The position numbers were made by a program, and so were the translations under genes. The notes beneath the pieces are model-generated. The model ran no database searches. It was given only the letters and a program-made list of their open reading frames with translations, and was not told where the DNA came from. Positions 50,118 to 64,000 of a stretch of DNA of 64,000 nucleotides are shown here, piece by piece. The stretch is from contig NC_087390.1 of assembly GCF_963675165.1 (NCBI RefSeq), positions 6,354,319 to 6,418,318 of the forward strand, written 5' to 3'. The DNA is from Halichondria panicea. Taxonomy: Eukaryota; Porifera; Demospongiae; Suberitida; Halichondriidae. Numbering within the stretch: position 1 is the stretch's first letter; every line of letters begins with the position of its first letter.

Positions 50118-51569
50118 TCAAGTAACCATAATGCTAGGGGCAGTGTCCATTAACCCTTGTAGAGCTGCGGCTAGTCGTGCTCTGTTCACCATACCCACAA
50201 ACACTCGATCAGATAAGTTCCAATTCTCAGACAGTAACAAGTTTATTAGTCCACTGTGATTTTCGTTAAACGTCAACGCTTTTCGAACACCTTCCACGAG
50301 TACTGAATCAGCAAAACTTTCCGTTGCCCCAGCAACGAGTGGCGGGGGCATGATACAAATATCCTTGAGCTCTAGCAAACTTTGCACTCCTTCATCTACG
50401 GATGACCTTCGACCTTCAACGTCCATTTCCTCGGCTTGACCTTTGGATTTTCTCTCCGGTGATAAACCAGCGTTCTGTCTGCTAGTCAATAGCTTGTTGT
50501 TTGATTTCCCGATTGGCTTGAGGTAAAACCCGTCTTCTTCACGACGCATATCTTGAAGAAACTCGCTGTGGAAAGCTTTGACTTGATCGAGTTGCTCCTT
50601 GTCTAGCATAATACTGGGAGAGGGGAGATTCTTGGAGGGCACATTGACTGACTCCAACCAACTATGCCGCAGCACGTCCTCAACCGTTATCCGCTCACTT
50701 GCTTCCACACAGAGTAACTTTCGAACGAGGTCTTTCGTGGAGTCTGACATTCCCTTCCATTCGTTGTCAGGAAATTCGAAGTCACCTGACATGATACGAC
50801 GTCTCATACGTGCTGTGATTGGCTGATTCGGGACCTCCGAATAAAATGGCGGATATCCACACAGCATGATGTAGAGGATGACTCCAACGGACCACATGTC
50901 ACAACTCTTGTCATAGCAATACGGGCTAGACGGTGACCTATGACCTTGCCGGATTTCTTTCTGTCGTTTTTGAGCCTCCAATACTTGCGGTGCTACGTAG
51001 TACGGAGTGAACTGCGGTGTGGTGAGATCACCATTGTCGACTTTAGCAAAACCAAAATCTGCTAATTTTATGACCAAATCGTCGGTAGATTCAACTTTGT
51101 CTTGCAAGAGCAGGTTCTCGGGTTTTAGATCGCGATGAGCAATGTTTCGTCTGTGACAATATTGAACGGCCAAACAAATCTGCTTCATAATCTGACTAGC
51201 TTCTTTCTCAGTGAAATGCTGTTTTTGTGTGATATAGGAGAATAGTTCACCGCCTTTCATCAGCTCCATAACGAGCAAAATCCGTTTCTTTGCAACTCCC
51301 TCGCCCGGCAAAAGAACGTCGTTTGCGTACACATCTACAACACGGACCATATGCTCGCTCCCACTACATAACCAGTGAAGGGTGACCTCTTTACGAGCTT
51401 TGGGTCTGTCCAGGAGAATCTTGAGAGCATATTCCTCGCCATTGGATTTGTTGATACACAAACGGACAGGACCACTAATACCAGTGCCGAGATTCTTATG
51501 CCATTTTATTTCGTAGTCATCTTGGATTGAGTTGGACTTGAAAACTGGATCTCTGTCATATTTTGTCAT
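50118..51569 (-). CDS. MAPKAPK5: MAP kinase-activated protein kinase 5 (PRAK)
   Basis: A single open exon encodes 483 aa, close to the roughly 473 aa of the human protein. All kinase motifs are present: glycine loop GTGISG (28-33), Lys50 in ALKILLDRPKAR, HRDLKPEN (catalytic Asp147), DFGFAK (Asp171) and the activation-loop Thr184 in LTTPQFTPYYVAPQVLE. LLDRPKAR and PQFTPYYVAPQVLEAQ are typical of MAPKAPK5 rather than MK2/3. The C-terminal part (about 320-483) is diverged; it ends in a helical segment comparable to the human tail. p38/ERK3-type MAPKs activate the family through the activation-loop threonine. It lies 291 bp downstream of the 7TM gene in the same orientation. The lack of introns is unusual here. 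Confidence 0.95.
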   Translation of the reverse strand: MTKYDRDPVFKSNSIQDDYEIKWHKNLGTGISGPVRLCINKSNGEEYALKILLDRPKARKEVTLHWLCSGSEHMVRVVDVYANDVLLPGEGVAKKRILLVMELMKGGELFSYITQKQHFTEKEASQIMKQICLAVQYCHRRNIAHRDLKPENLLLQDKVESTDDLVIKLADFGFAKVDNGDLTTPQFTPYYVAPQVLEAQKRQKEIRQGHRSPSSPYCYDKSCDMWSVGVILYIMLCGYPPFYSEVPNQPITARMRRRIMSGDFEFPDNEWKGMSDSTKDLVRKLLCVEASERITVEDVLRHSWLESVNVPSKNLPSPSIMLDKEQLDQVKAFHSEFLQDMRREEDGFYLKPIGKSNNKLLTSRQNAGLSPERKSKGQAEEMDVEGRRSSVDEGVQSLLELKDICIMPPPLVAGATESFADSVLVEGVRKALTFNENHSGLINLLLSENWNLSDRVFVGMVNRARLAAALQGLMDTAPSIMVT

Positions 51570-52639
51570 GTCTGAGACTGGGGTGACTTTTTGTTGATGG
51601 AGTGCTGTTTTGAAGATACGGTTAAACGGATTGGATGATTTTGAAGCTCTGCAAAGTGGTTTCCTCAGTGTTTGCGTGGGCTGAGAACTAGGGTATGTAA
51701 ATATTGACCCTATCTTGATCGTCCAATCGGATTGCAGCCTGTAAAGTCACCACCTTTTTCCTGTGAGTGGGAAAATACATAGTTTAGGAATTTGAAATTT
51801 AAGCAGTTCGTCTATTGTATCAACAAATACAGGAAATGATCAGGTTTCAATAACAAGGAATGACAGTTAATACACTACATTAACAAGATATGATTACTGA
51901 CGGAATGAGCTGGTTACCTGTACACACTGATGCAATGACTTGTACACAGATAATAATTGTGAGTAAGTTCACATCCACAGAACACCATTCACCTTGTCAA
52001 TCATCAACGTACATATACTTATATTGTACAGTTCACAGACTCAATGGAAATGCTCTCATCTGACATGTGGTTTATATACGAGCAAAACAATGACTCAGCA
52101 CTTTCTATAATTAGTTGACCCCAGGAACATTTCATCATGCAGCCTAATATTAGTGATGACATAGGGAATATACCAGGGTACTGTACAGTGTGTGTGTGTG
52201 TGTGGGTGTGTATGCGTGGTGTGGGTGTGTGTGTGTGTGTGTGGTATGGGTGGGTGTGTATGCGTGGTGTGTGTGTGTGTGCGTGGTGGTGTAGGTGTGC
52301 ATGCGTGGTGTGGGTGTGTGTGATGTGTGTGGGTGTGTGTGGATACAGAATGATGTGTGTATGATATAGTATGATCCATATTTAATATAGTATACAAGCT
52401 GATAGTGAGACTCTGACAGTACTAGGTTGTGATACAGTACAATCAAACAGCTTACTTTAGTGTGTACCTTGTGATAGTGAGGCTCCTAGCCTAGCTCCAA
52501 TAGATATATATATATATACAGTCACACAGTCAAAGATGCTGATCAGAAAAATACACAGAATAAAGGAATGCCTACGCCCCCTCTCGACACACCCCCTTAT
52601 CAAAGGTCATGTAAGGTCACGAATGACGTAAGGATTTTT
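51570..52639. other. Divergent spacer upstream of MAPKAPK5 and the snoRNA host
   Basis: Contains the MAPKAPK5 5' region and a block of GT-rich repeat (52188-52345) with GCATGCGTGGTGTGGGTGTG-like units. No coding exon is recognised. Confidence 0.55.
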
Positions 52640-53642
52640 GTCGAAAATCTGATGTTTATGTGCGCATGCGCGTTTTCCATGCCACATGGTGTTCAACCAC
52701 GTGGCTGTGAAGGTGATATCAGTTGCTGGACTTCAGTTCTCAGGCATCAGTCAGTCAGTGTCTCTACGGAGGAGTGTGGTAGGTTGTAGTGTTTCTTTAT
52801 ACAGTGTCGTGTGTGTACTGCCAATGATGATCTTGACAAGCATATGTCTGATTATTGTGATGCCACTTTTTATCGCTGAGGCTAATATTCTATTGCATTT
52901 ATTGTATATAGCTACTTCAGTGATATGTTATTTGACTATTTTGTGCCCCTCTTTCAGATACATTGCTGGCAGTCTGACAAAAAACATCAGAACAGTTTTC
53001 CAGCTGCTAATAATTTATTTCCACGGCCCGGCTAGATATGATGTAAGTGAATGGATTTATTGGCTGCAATTACTTAATTTCATTTATTTGTCTCTGCACA
53101 GAATCTGAGAAGAGGCCAAGAAAAATGTCGACTAGCCCACTACCAAGCAAGCTGACGAGATTGAACTATAACTGCAAGGGCCCTCCTTCAGAGAATGGTT
53201 GCAGTGATGATGGCAGCAAGATCGTGCGTGTCAGTGAACTCAAAATCTGAAGAAGCCTATGACAGCAGAGGTTGTACAGGTGGCAACTAACCTAGTCGCT
53301 GTAATCATCTCTGGAAATCTTTTCAGTTGTACTACAAAGCCATTGGAGCGTGGGAGAGGTGAGTGTCCTTATCAGTGTGTGTGCATAGTGTGGTTGAGAG
53401 ACTAGTAATGAGTGCATAGTATGGTGGAGGGACTAGTACGCTGATGACCATGATATAACCTGAGCATGTGCTGTGACCTCACAACATCTTACCTACATTG
53501 TCTGAGTACTCACCTTTGTCAGGACATACCTTAACACTCACATTTAGAGCAAGTGTTGATTATCTGTTATTTCTGCAGGTCTAACTTGGAATGCAGTTGT
53601 ACATATCACACGGTCAGTTTGTGTAGCAGTGAGCTTTTTAAT

Positions 53643-53729
53643 GGTGTGTGATGATGATTAGCTTGACTAGAGTCTCCGATGGGCCCCAACCCCAGTTGAT
53701 GATACAACCCTTGGCTGTCTGAACGCACC
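53643..53729 (+). ncRNA. C/D-box snoRNA, family 1 copy 1
   Basis: Terminal stem GGTGTG / CGCACC, C box GTGATGA, internal C'-like TTGATGA, D box CTGA. The guide before box D (CAACCCTTGGCTGT) complements ACAGCCAAGGG of 28S rRNA as I recall it. It ends 74 nt before the acceptor at 53803. Confidence 0.85.
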
Positions 53730-53959
53730 TGTTTCAAAGCTTTATGCGCTAAACTTTAGCTATTTTAAACATCTGTTTTTCACTACATGTTACATCTCTA
53801 CAGGGAAAAACCAGATCTGAGAACTAACTGCACAGCTACTGCCTTGTGTTTGGATGTGTGCTGACAGCAAAACTCTATCTGAAATTACTTCACTGGCTTG
53901 CAGCCAAGACAAAATTCGGGAGGTGTGTTAGTTGATTTGTGTTTAGATGACGTCATTGT

Positions 53960-54046
53960 GGTGTGTGATGATGATTAGCTTGACTAGAGTCTCCGATGGG
54001 CCCCAACCCCAGTTGATGATACAACCCTTGGCTGTCTGAACGCATC
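53960..54046 (+). ncRNA. C/D-box snoRNA, family 1 copy 2
   Basis: Same 87-nt body as copy 1, with stem GGTGTG / CGCATC. It lies in the intron 53923-54119 and ends 73 nt before the acceptor. Confidence 0.85.
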
Positions 54047-54229
54047 ATTCAAAGCTTTATGTAGCCACAGCATACTTGTGTGCTTTGTGTGTTAATCGTG
54101 CCAAATCTCATATTTGCAGGCCTGGATGAAGATTGTGTCTAGTGTTAGAAGCAAGACAATGGTGAGCATTTTATCTCAAGGCAGTATCTTTTATGTATTT
54201 CTGGCTAATAGTGAGAGATTCTTTTAAAT

Positions 54230-54316
54230 GGTGTGTGATGATGATTAGCTTGACTAGAGTCTCCGATGGGCCCCAACCCCAGTTGATGATACAACCCTTG
54301 GCTGTCTGAACGCACC
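54230..54316 (+). ncRNA. C/D-box snoRNA, family 1 copy 3
   Basis: Body and terminal stem as in copy 1 (GGTGTG / CGCACC). The nearest used acceptor appears to be 54479, farther than for the other copies. Confidence 0.83.
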
Positions 54317-54562
54317 TGTTTATAATGAATATCTACCCCAGAAATATAATCTGATGTGATAGGCCTTGTCTAAAGCTACAGAATGCATATCTTAGTTTTG
54401 ATATTGATTGCTTTTTAGTGAAGTTAATGGCTTCCCGAAAGTAGTCTTGGTTTTGTATTAATTCTGCTACCCACTGTAGCACCTGCTGAGGTCATCAAGT
54501 GCTTCAAGATGTTGCAACTTCCACAAAAGTGAGTAAACTTGTTGTGGTATTTTAATCTGTAA

Positions 54563-54646
54563 GGCTGTGATGACTAGGATAATCCCAGCTCGCTTCGAGT
54601 CTCTTATAGAGATGTTGAAGAGAAATAGTTCCTTTCCAACTGAGCC
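54563..54646 (+). ncRNA. C/D-box snoRNA, family 2 copy 1
   Basis: Terminal stem GGCT / AGCC, C box GTGATGA, D box CTGA, and a candidate internal box GTTGAAGA. The body is shared with two more copies. It ends 87 nt before the acceptor at 54733. I have no target. Confidence 0.8.
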
Positions 54647-54844
54647 ACAATTACAAAGCCTGCATGTAGCCATAGCATTGCTGCATACCTCAAGTACTTT
54701 GTGTGTTAATCGTGCCAAATCTCACATTTGCAGGCCTGGGTGAAGATTGTGTCTAGTGCTAAGGAGCAAGACAATGGTGAGCATTTTTATCTCAAGGCAG
54801 TATCTTGTATGTATTTCTGGCTAATAGTGAGAGGTTCTTTTAAT

Positions 54845-54931
54845 GGTGTGTGATGATGATTAGCTTGACTAGAGTCTCCGATGGGCCCCAACCCCAGTTG
54901 ATGATACAACCCTTGGCTGTCTGAACGCACT
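54845..54931 (+). ncRNA. C/D-box snoRNA, family 1 copy 4
   Basis: Same body as copies 1-3. The stem is slightly weaker (GGTGTG / CGCACT). It lies in the intron after exon 54734-54776. Confidence 0.83.
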
Positions 54932-55139
54932 AAATACTATCCAAATTTGAGCATATCATGTGATAGGCCTTGTTGAGAACTACAGAATGCATCTCTTACT
55001 TTTGTATCTTAGAGACGTATTAACTGTTGTCTACATATCCCTGTGCAGTAACTACTGAGGTCATCAAGTGCTTGAAACTTCCACAAAAAATGAAAATGAG
55101 TGAGTATTGTTTTGTGGCATATTTAATAATCACTTGTAA

Positions 55140-55223
55140 GGCTGTGATGACCAGGATAATCCCAGCTCGCTTCGAGTCTCTTATAGAGATGCTGAAGAGA
55201 AATAGTTCCTTTCCAACTGAGCC
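55140..55223 (+). ncRNA. C/D-box snoRNA, family 2 copy 2
   Basis: Differs from family 2 copy 1 by single bases (GATGACC for GATGACT, GATGCTG for GATGTTG). Boxes C and D and the stem are intact. It ends 74 nt before the acceptor at 55297. Confidence 0.8.
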
Positions 55224-55604
55224 ACACACAATAAGTGTAGTAATGTGTGGAATGCAACTAGCTCCGTGTGATTACATGTGTATCCACTTCCTTACAGGGC
55301 AAAGCTGTGTTGAGAGGGTTCAGTCAATGTTGTAAGGAAAGTGCTGATTGTAAGGTATGTCAGTGTGTTGTGTGTTTTGTCCAGTTACTTGTGTTGCACC
55401 GATGATGATCCCACACAGACCTGTACTGAATCTCTTATGAAGCATCTTGTCAACTGATGGTGTATTTATATAGTCTCTGCGTTGCTGTGCTCATAGCTTT
55501 CTGTTTTTAACTTTCTGTTTATACGCACATGCAGATTAGAGCTGGGCCACGGATACATTTACGTTCAGGTGAGAAGTCAGTGTGTGTGCTGTGAGTGTGT
55601 GTGT

Positions 55605-55687
55605 GCTGTGATGACCAGGATAATCCCAGCTCGCTTCGAGTCTCTTATAGAGATGTTGAAGAGAAATAGTTCCTTTCCAACTGAGCC
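55605..55687 (+). ncRNA. C/D-box snoRNA, family 2 copy 3
   Basis: Boxes GTGATGA and CTGA are intact and the body matches copies 1 and 2. The 5' side of the stem is embedded in a GTGT run (GTGCT / AGCCAC). It ends 76 nt before the acceptor at 55763. Confidence 0.8.
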
Positions 55688-55870
55688 ACACCTATTTATT
55701 ACCAGCTGATGTGTTTACTTATTTTTTAACAATTATTGTAACATCTGTATGTACATTTCACAGATTGCTCAAAACCTAGCGGGGTCACGAGGTCAAGTCT
55801 GTTCAAAAGATGATCTCAGAACTATTAATTTTCGTATTGAAACTGATTTTGTTGTCATGTGTCAATATAA

Positions 55871-56150
55871 ATAATAATTCAATCAGTGGTCAACTAGAAA
55901 TCAATCATTAATAAAAAAAAATTTATGAGCAAGTTTATATATCGTATGACAAGAATAATAATTTCAAATTTTTTTGACAATTAGGCCTATATAAAAATTA
56001 CTATACAGAGCCAAAAATAATCTCTAAGTCATAATTAAGAGAAGTGATAAATATTCATATACACATAGTGCTGATGGGGAGATGGTGAATAAAGTGTACA
56101 AGAGTAGAAGTAAGAATAAATTAGAAATTGATTACACTACATGTACTGTA
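55871..56150. other. Convergent spacer, snoRNA host / ARL5
   Basis: Very AT-rich, with an A-run near 55912 and no gene seen. It holds the 3' UTR of ARL5. Confidence 0.55.
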
Positions 56151-57762
56151 CTAGGTTCTATTCTTGGTCTGTGCTCCTATCCACTCTAGCCCTTGATACA
56201 GCCTGTGTGTGGTGTGTGGTGTGTGGTGTGTGGGGGGGGGGGTAATCACAGGTTAGCTAGTGCAATAAATTAATGATCCAAGGACAAGTACTGTATAATT
56301 ATATAGGCCCAAGCTTGACTACAGTTTTAGCCCACCCCCCCTAACCGTCCTTACCCCTCGCCAGTGAGAGCACAGCAGGCCTGGACGTGCCAGCCATGAT
56401 CCTTGATGGAGGTCAGATTGAGGTGTTGAGATATCTCTGCTGCACTCATTGACCCCTTCACGTCCTGTTTGTTGGCAAATATGAGCACGCCAGAACCTTT
56501 CAGCTCCTACAGCAGAGATGGGGAGGTGGGTACATAGAGCAATATAATACAACATAGAGCACTAACAAACTAACAGTACAGCTTTGCACTAATGTAATCC
56601 AATATAGCTATTAAAAACAGTGCACTCTAAGCTAATTATTATTGAGCATTCTACGCAATTTTCTCTGAACCTGCTCTAATGACCCAGAGGCAATACTCAC
56701 CTCGTTACTGAGCATTTTATAGAGCTCTTCTTTGGTGATGGTGAGTCTCTCTCTGTCAGTGCTGTCCACCACTAGGATGAGGAAGCTGGTCCCACTGTAG
56801 TAGGTACTCCATGCTTGCCTCAGGCTCTCTTGACCACCGATGTCCCACATAACAAAGTGAAGGTTTCTCCATTTGACCTCCTCTACATTGCTCCCTATTG
56901 TGGGTGAGGTGTGGACCACCTCGTTCATCAGACTGTGTGGTGTGTGTGTGTGTGGTGTGTGTGAGTGATGTGTGTGGTGTGATGTGTGGGGGGGTGTGTG
57001 TGATGTGTGGAGGGGGTGTGGTGTGTGGAGGGGTAAGTGCATTTGTAAAAAGTACAAGGCAAATACTTTAAGTCAAACACACAGGCAGGAAGGTGAACAC
57101 AATGAAAGGAAACACTATATCCTTATTGCCTGGCACCCACACCCACACCACCCACCCCCACACCACCCCCCCCACACACACACAGGCAGGAAGGTGAACA
57201 CAATGAAAGGAAACACTATATCCTTATTGCCTGGCACCCACACCCACACCACCCACCCCCACACCACCCCCCCCCACACACACAGGCAGGAAGGTGAACA
57301 CAATGAAAGGAACCACTATATCCTTATTGCCTGGCACCCACACCCACACACACCCACCCCCACACCACCCCCCCACACACACACACGTACACAGCCAATC
57401 AAAACATGCAGTTTAAGGCAATGCTCTCTGAGAGCCAGAGCCAGATAGACACGATGGGATGCCAACTGAACAGATGTTGACTAATCAACACTATAGCTGA
57501 CTCAGGGATAGTGATGATCACACACAGTTCAGAGATCAACTTACAATTGATACAAGATGGTGGTCTTCCCAGCATTATCCAGCCCAGTTATAATAATCTT
57601 GTACTCTGTATGGAAACACACACTATTATGGAGTAGTCTAATGAGCCAAAATTAACATCATACAATATACATAGTAGTGAAGACTTGATCGAACACATAC
57701 ATATACACGTACATACCTTCACGACCAAACATTTTCCATAGCTTCGCCCAAACCAGGCCCAT
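56151..57762 (-). CDS. ARL5: ARL5 small GTPase
   Basis: Five exons (57762-57717, 57605-57545, 56932-56701, 56506-56355, 56202-56151) encode 180 aa, the family's size. It starts MGLVWAKLW, with Gly2 available for N-myristoylation. The nucleotide-binding motifs are complete: P-loop GLDNAGKT, switch [14 protein letters not shown], switch [10 protein letters not shown] and NKQD, with the ARL5-specific [19 protein letters not shown] and [24 protein letters not shown]5 acts at the trans-Golgi, recruiting the GARP tether for endosome-to-Golgi transport (family knowledge). It is divergent from CUL2, 269 bp apart. Vertebrate ARL5A and ARL5B cannot be distinguished here. Confidence 0.96.
57080..57385. 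repeat. Three-copy minisatellite of about 102 bp
   Basis: Units start CACAGGCAGGAAGGTGAAC at about 57080, 57181 and 57283 and end in C-rich CA repeat, in the second ARL5 intron. The copies are nearly identical. Confidence 0.93.
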
Positions 57763-58031
57763 CCTGATCTCCTATAAAGTCACTGTCTGTCTACTGTGTG
57801 CCTAGATCTATGGCCACTGCACTATAGCTAGTTAAGTTAATGGTGGTTTAGGTGGGCGTGGCCGTAAACCTCGGTAAAAGGCAACCACGCCCACCTATCT
57901 TTTTCTGCTGAGCATGCATATTTTGTAAATAATTTGCTCAATAATTAAGCGAAGAGGGGTGGGGCTGGTGCTTTGTAATATTGAAACTCATAGAAGAGAC
58001 AAGTGTACATAAAGACACACAGTTCTAGACA
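57763..58031. promoter_or_regulatory. Head-to-head promoter region, ARL5 / CUL2
   Basis: 269 bp separate the start codons of two divergent genes. It contains GGTGGGCGTGGCC at about 57851 and, inverted, CCACGCCCACC at about 57884, an inverted pair of GC/CACCC-type boxes. The role is inferred. Confidence 0.5.
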
Positions 58032-63322
<5,291 letters not shown>

Positions 63323-63823
63323 CAACGTGTTCCATGTGTTACAATTATTTTGTTTGTCAATTTATACATTTGAAATGAATCAGGAATTGAATTTTAGTGT
63401 ATAGCAGGTGTAAGCCACACATCTTTTAGGCTGATCTTTTGAACACTATAATTTGTCATTTTTCGGCCTTGGACCATGGGCTATTATCCATGGTATCGCC
63501 AAATTGGCAAATACTTTTATCTCTCAAATATGATTTTTGATGACACCATTTGAACTATATTTTTCAGAAAATCATAAAAAATATTGACATTGGATCCACG
63601 GAATTCAAGTTAAAGTATCTCTGAACCAATTTTATGACTATTTTTCTGAATGATAAAATTTTGTCAGAGCCCTATACATACTTGACGATCTTTTCCTAGC
63701 AAGCAAAAAACACATGGCTTTCTGTAATGACCTTTAACCTTCTGAAAGTGAAAGCCAAGAAGCTGCAAATCAAGCGGCCGCCATTTATATCATAGTTCAA
63801 CTGGTTTGCCAAGAGACGACAAA
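63323..63823. other. Spacer after CUL2
   Basis: CUL2 3' UTR, then repeat fragments related to the TTTCAGAAAATCATAAAA family at about 63560-63600, and the 5' region of the next gene. No separate gene seen. Confidence 0.55.
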
Positions 63824-64000
63824 ATGTCGCGAGACAAGGTAAGGCTAGTATAATATAGAGCATAGAATAAGCGCTTATTTATTTCATACATGCTTCCACC
63901 CACTCACTAGAGCCCTGAGGCTGTGTATGAGAGGTAAGCTTGTTACTATGTGTGTGCATGTTACCAGAGGTGACCTTTGTGTGTATGTACTACATGCAGG
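63824..64000 (+). CDS. Unidentified gene, first exons only
   Basis: ATG at 63824 begins a 15-nt exon (MSRDK, 63824-63838, donor GTAAGG). It is followed by a second exon 63911-63933 (SPEAVYER, donor GTAAGC) and the first base of a third at 64000 after ATGCAG. Splice signals are good and phases fit, but 13 residues are too few to name the product. It continues outside the window. Confidence 0.55.

Larger units (their letters stand above)
52640..55870 (+). ncRNA. Spliced snoRNA host transcript
   Basis: Seven C/D snoRNAs sit one per intron between short exons with good splice borders: for example 53804-53922, 54120-54161, 54480-54528, 54734-54776, about 55050-55100, 55298-55354, 55535-55568 and a last exon from 55764. 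Exons 54120-54161 and 54734-54776 are near-identical, as are 54480-54528 and 55050-55100, so exon-intron modules were duplicated together with their snoRNAs. Five snoRNAs end 73-87 nt before the next acceptor, the spacing known for intronic C/D RNAs. A first exon near 52676-52780 (donor GTAGGTTG) is likely but uncertain. No long conserved protein could be assembled. A small coding product cannot be excluded, because several short exons stay open in one frame. Confidence 0.7.

Noticed and set aside
52686-53108. A 140-codon frame with hydrophobic stretches
   Set aside because: It crosses a good donor (GTAGGTTG) and continues through AT-rich intron-like sequence. No homologue or paralogue is recognisable, and it is better explained as the start of the snoRNA host gene.
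54467-55335. Minus-strand frames with SVGKELFLF..SIRDSKRAGIILVITAL
   Set aside because: They are the reverse strand of the family 2 snoRNA body; their apparent conservation comes from the duplicated RNA genes.

Overview
The window is nuclear DNA of an animal. Genes are split by many short introns (mostly 50-300 bp) with GT-AG borders, and the gene set is metazoan: calaxin, HPRT, a lysosomal-type beta-galactosidase, PAR3, a chondroitin-synthase family protein, MAPKAPK5, ARL5 and CUL2. Gene spacing is compact, with several head-to-head pairs less than 550 bp apart. The DNA is AT-rich, with a recurrent ATAATTATA-like word and many CA repeats, C-runs and foldback elements. This suggests an early-branching invertebrate, and a demosponge is my best guess. 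No species-diagnostic sequence is present, so this is inference.

Layout. 1-1869: 3' part of a calaxin (EF-hand) gene, starting inside a minisatellite-filled intron. 1870-16715: a tandem array of a two-exon type II membrane receptor family on the minus strand. One copy is intact at 2159-3014 and one at 6948-7761. One is frameshifted (14994-15877) and at least five are broken. One broken copy is split by a 2.6 kb TIR transposon (9489-12079). Relics of the last exon of calaxin, and of the last exon of HPRT from the other side, are interspersed, so the array grew by duplication of the whole interval between two convergent genes. 16716-18696: HPRT (minus), head to head with a 16-exon GLB1L2-like beta-galactosidase (18914-27547, plus). 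A single-exon C19orf12-like gene is nested in one intron of the beta-galactosidase. 28095-41421: a 27-exon PAR3 gene (minus), with phases consistent throughout. 41945-46208: CHSY/CHPF-type glycosyltransferase (plus). 46724-49826: a ten-exon seven-transmembrane protein that resembles the insect gustatory-receptor-like superfamily (minus). 50118-51569: single-exon MAPKAPK5 (minus). 52640-55870: a spliced host transcript carrying seven intronic C/D-box snoRNAs of two families. 56151-57762: ARL5 (minus). 58032-63322: CUL2 (plus). 63824-64000: the first exons of an unidentified gene.

The housekeeping genes do not form a pathway. The most novel material is the receptor array. Its members have a short cytoplasmic tail with two tyrosine motifs in ITAM-like spacing (YEHV, 8 residues, YMTI), one membrane span, a coiled-coil stalk and an eight-cysteine C-terminal domain I do not recognise. 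They are organised as repeating pairs of two subtypes that are turning over by duplication, frameshift and transposon insertion. Other points of note are the possible GR-like channel, the snoRNA host gene, and the habit of placing CA repeats directly at 3' splice sites.
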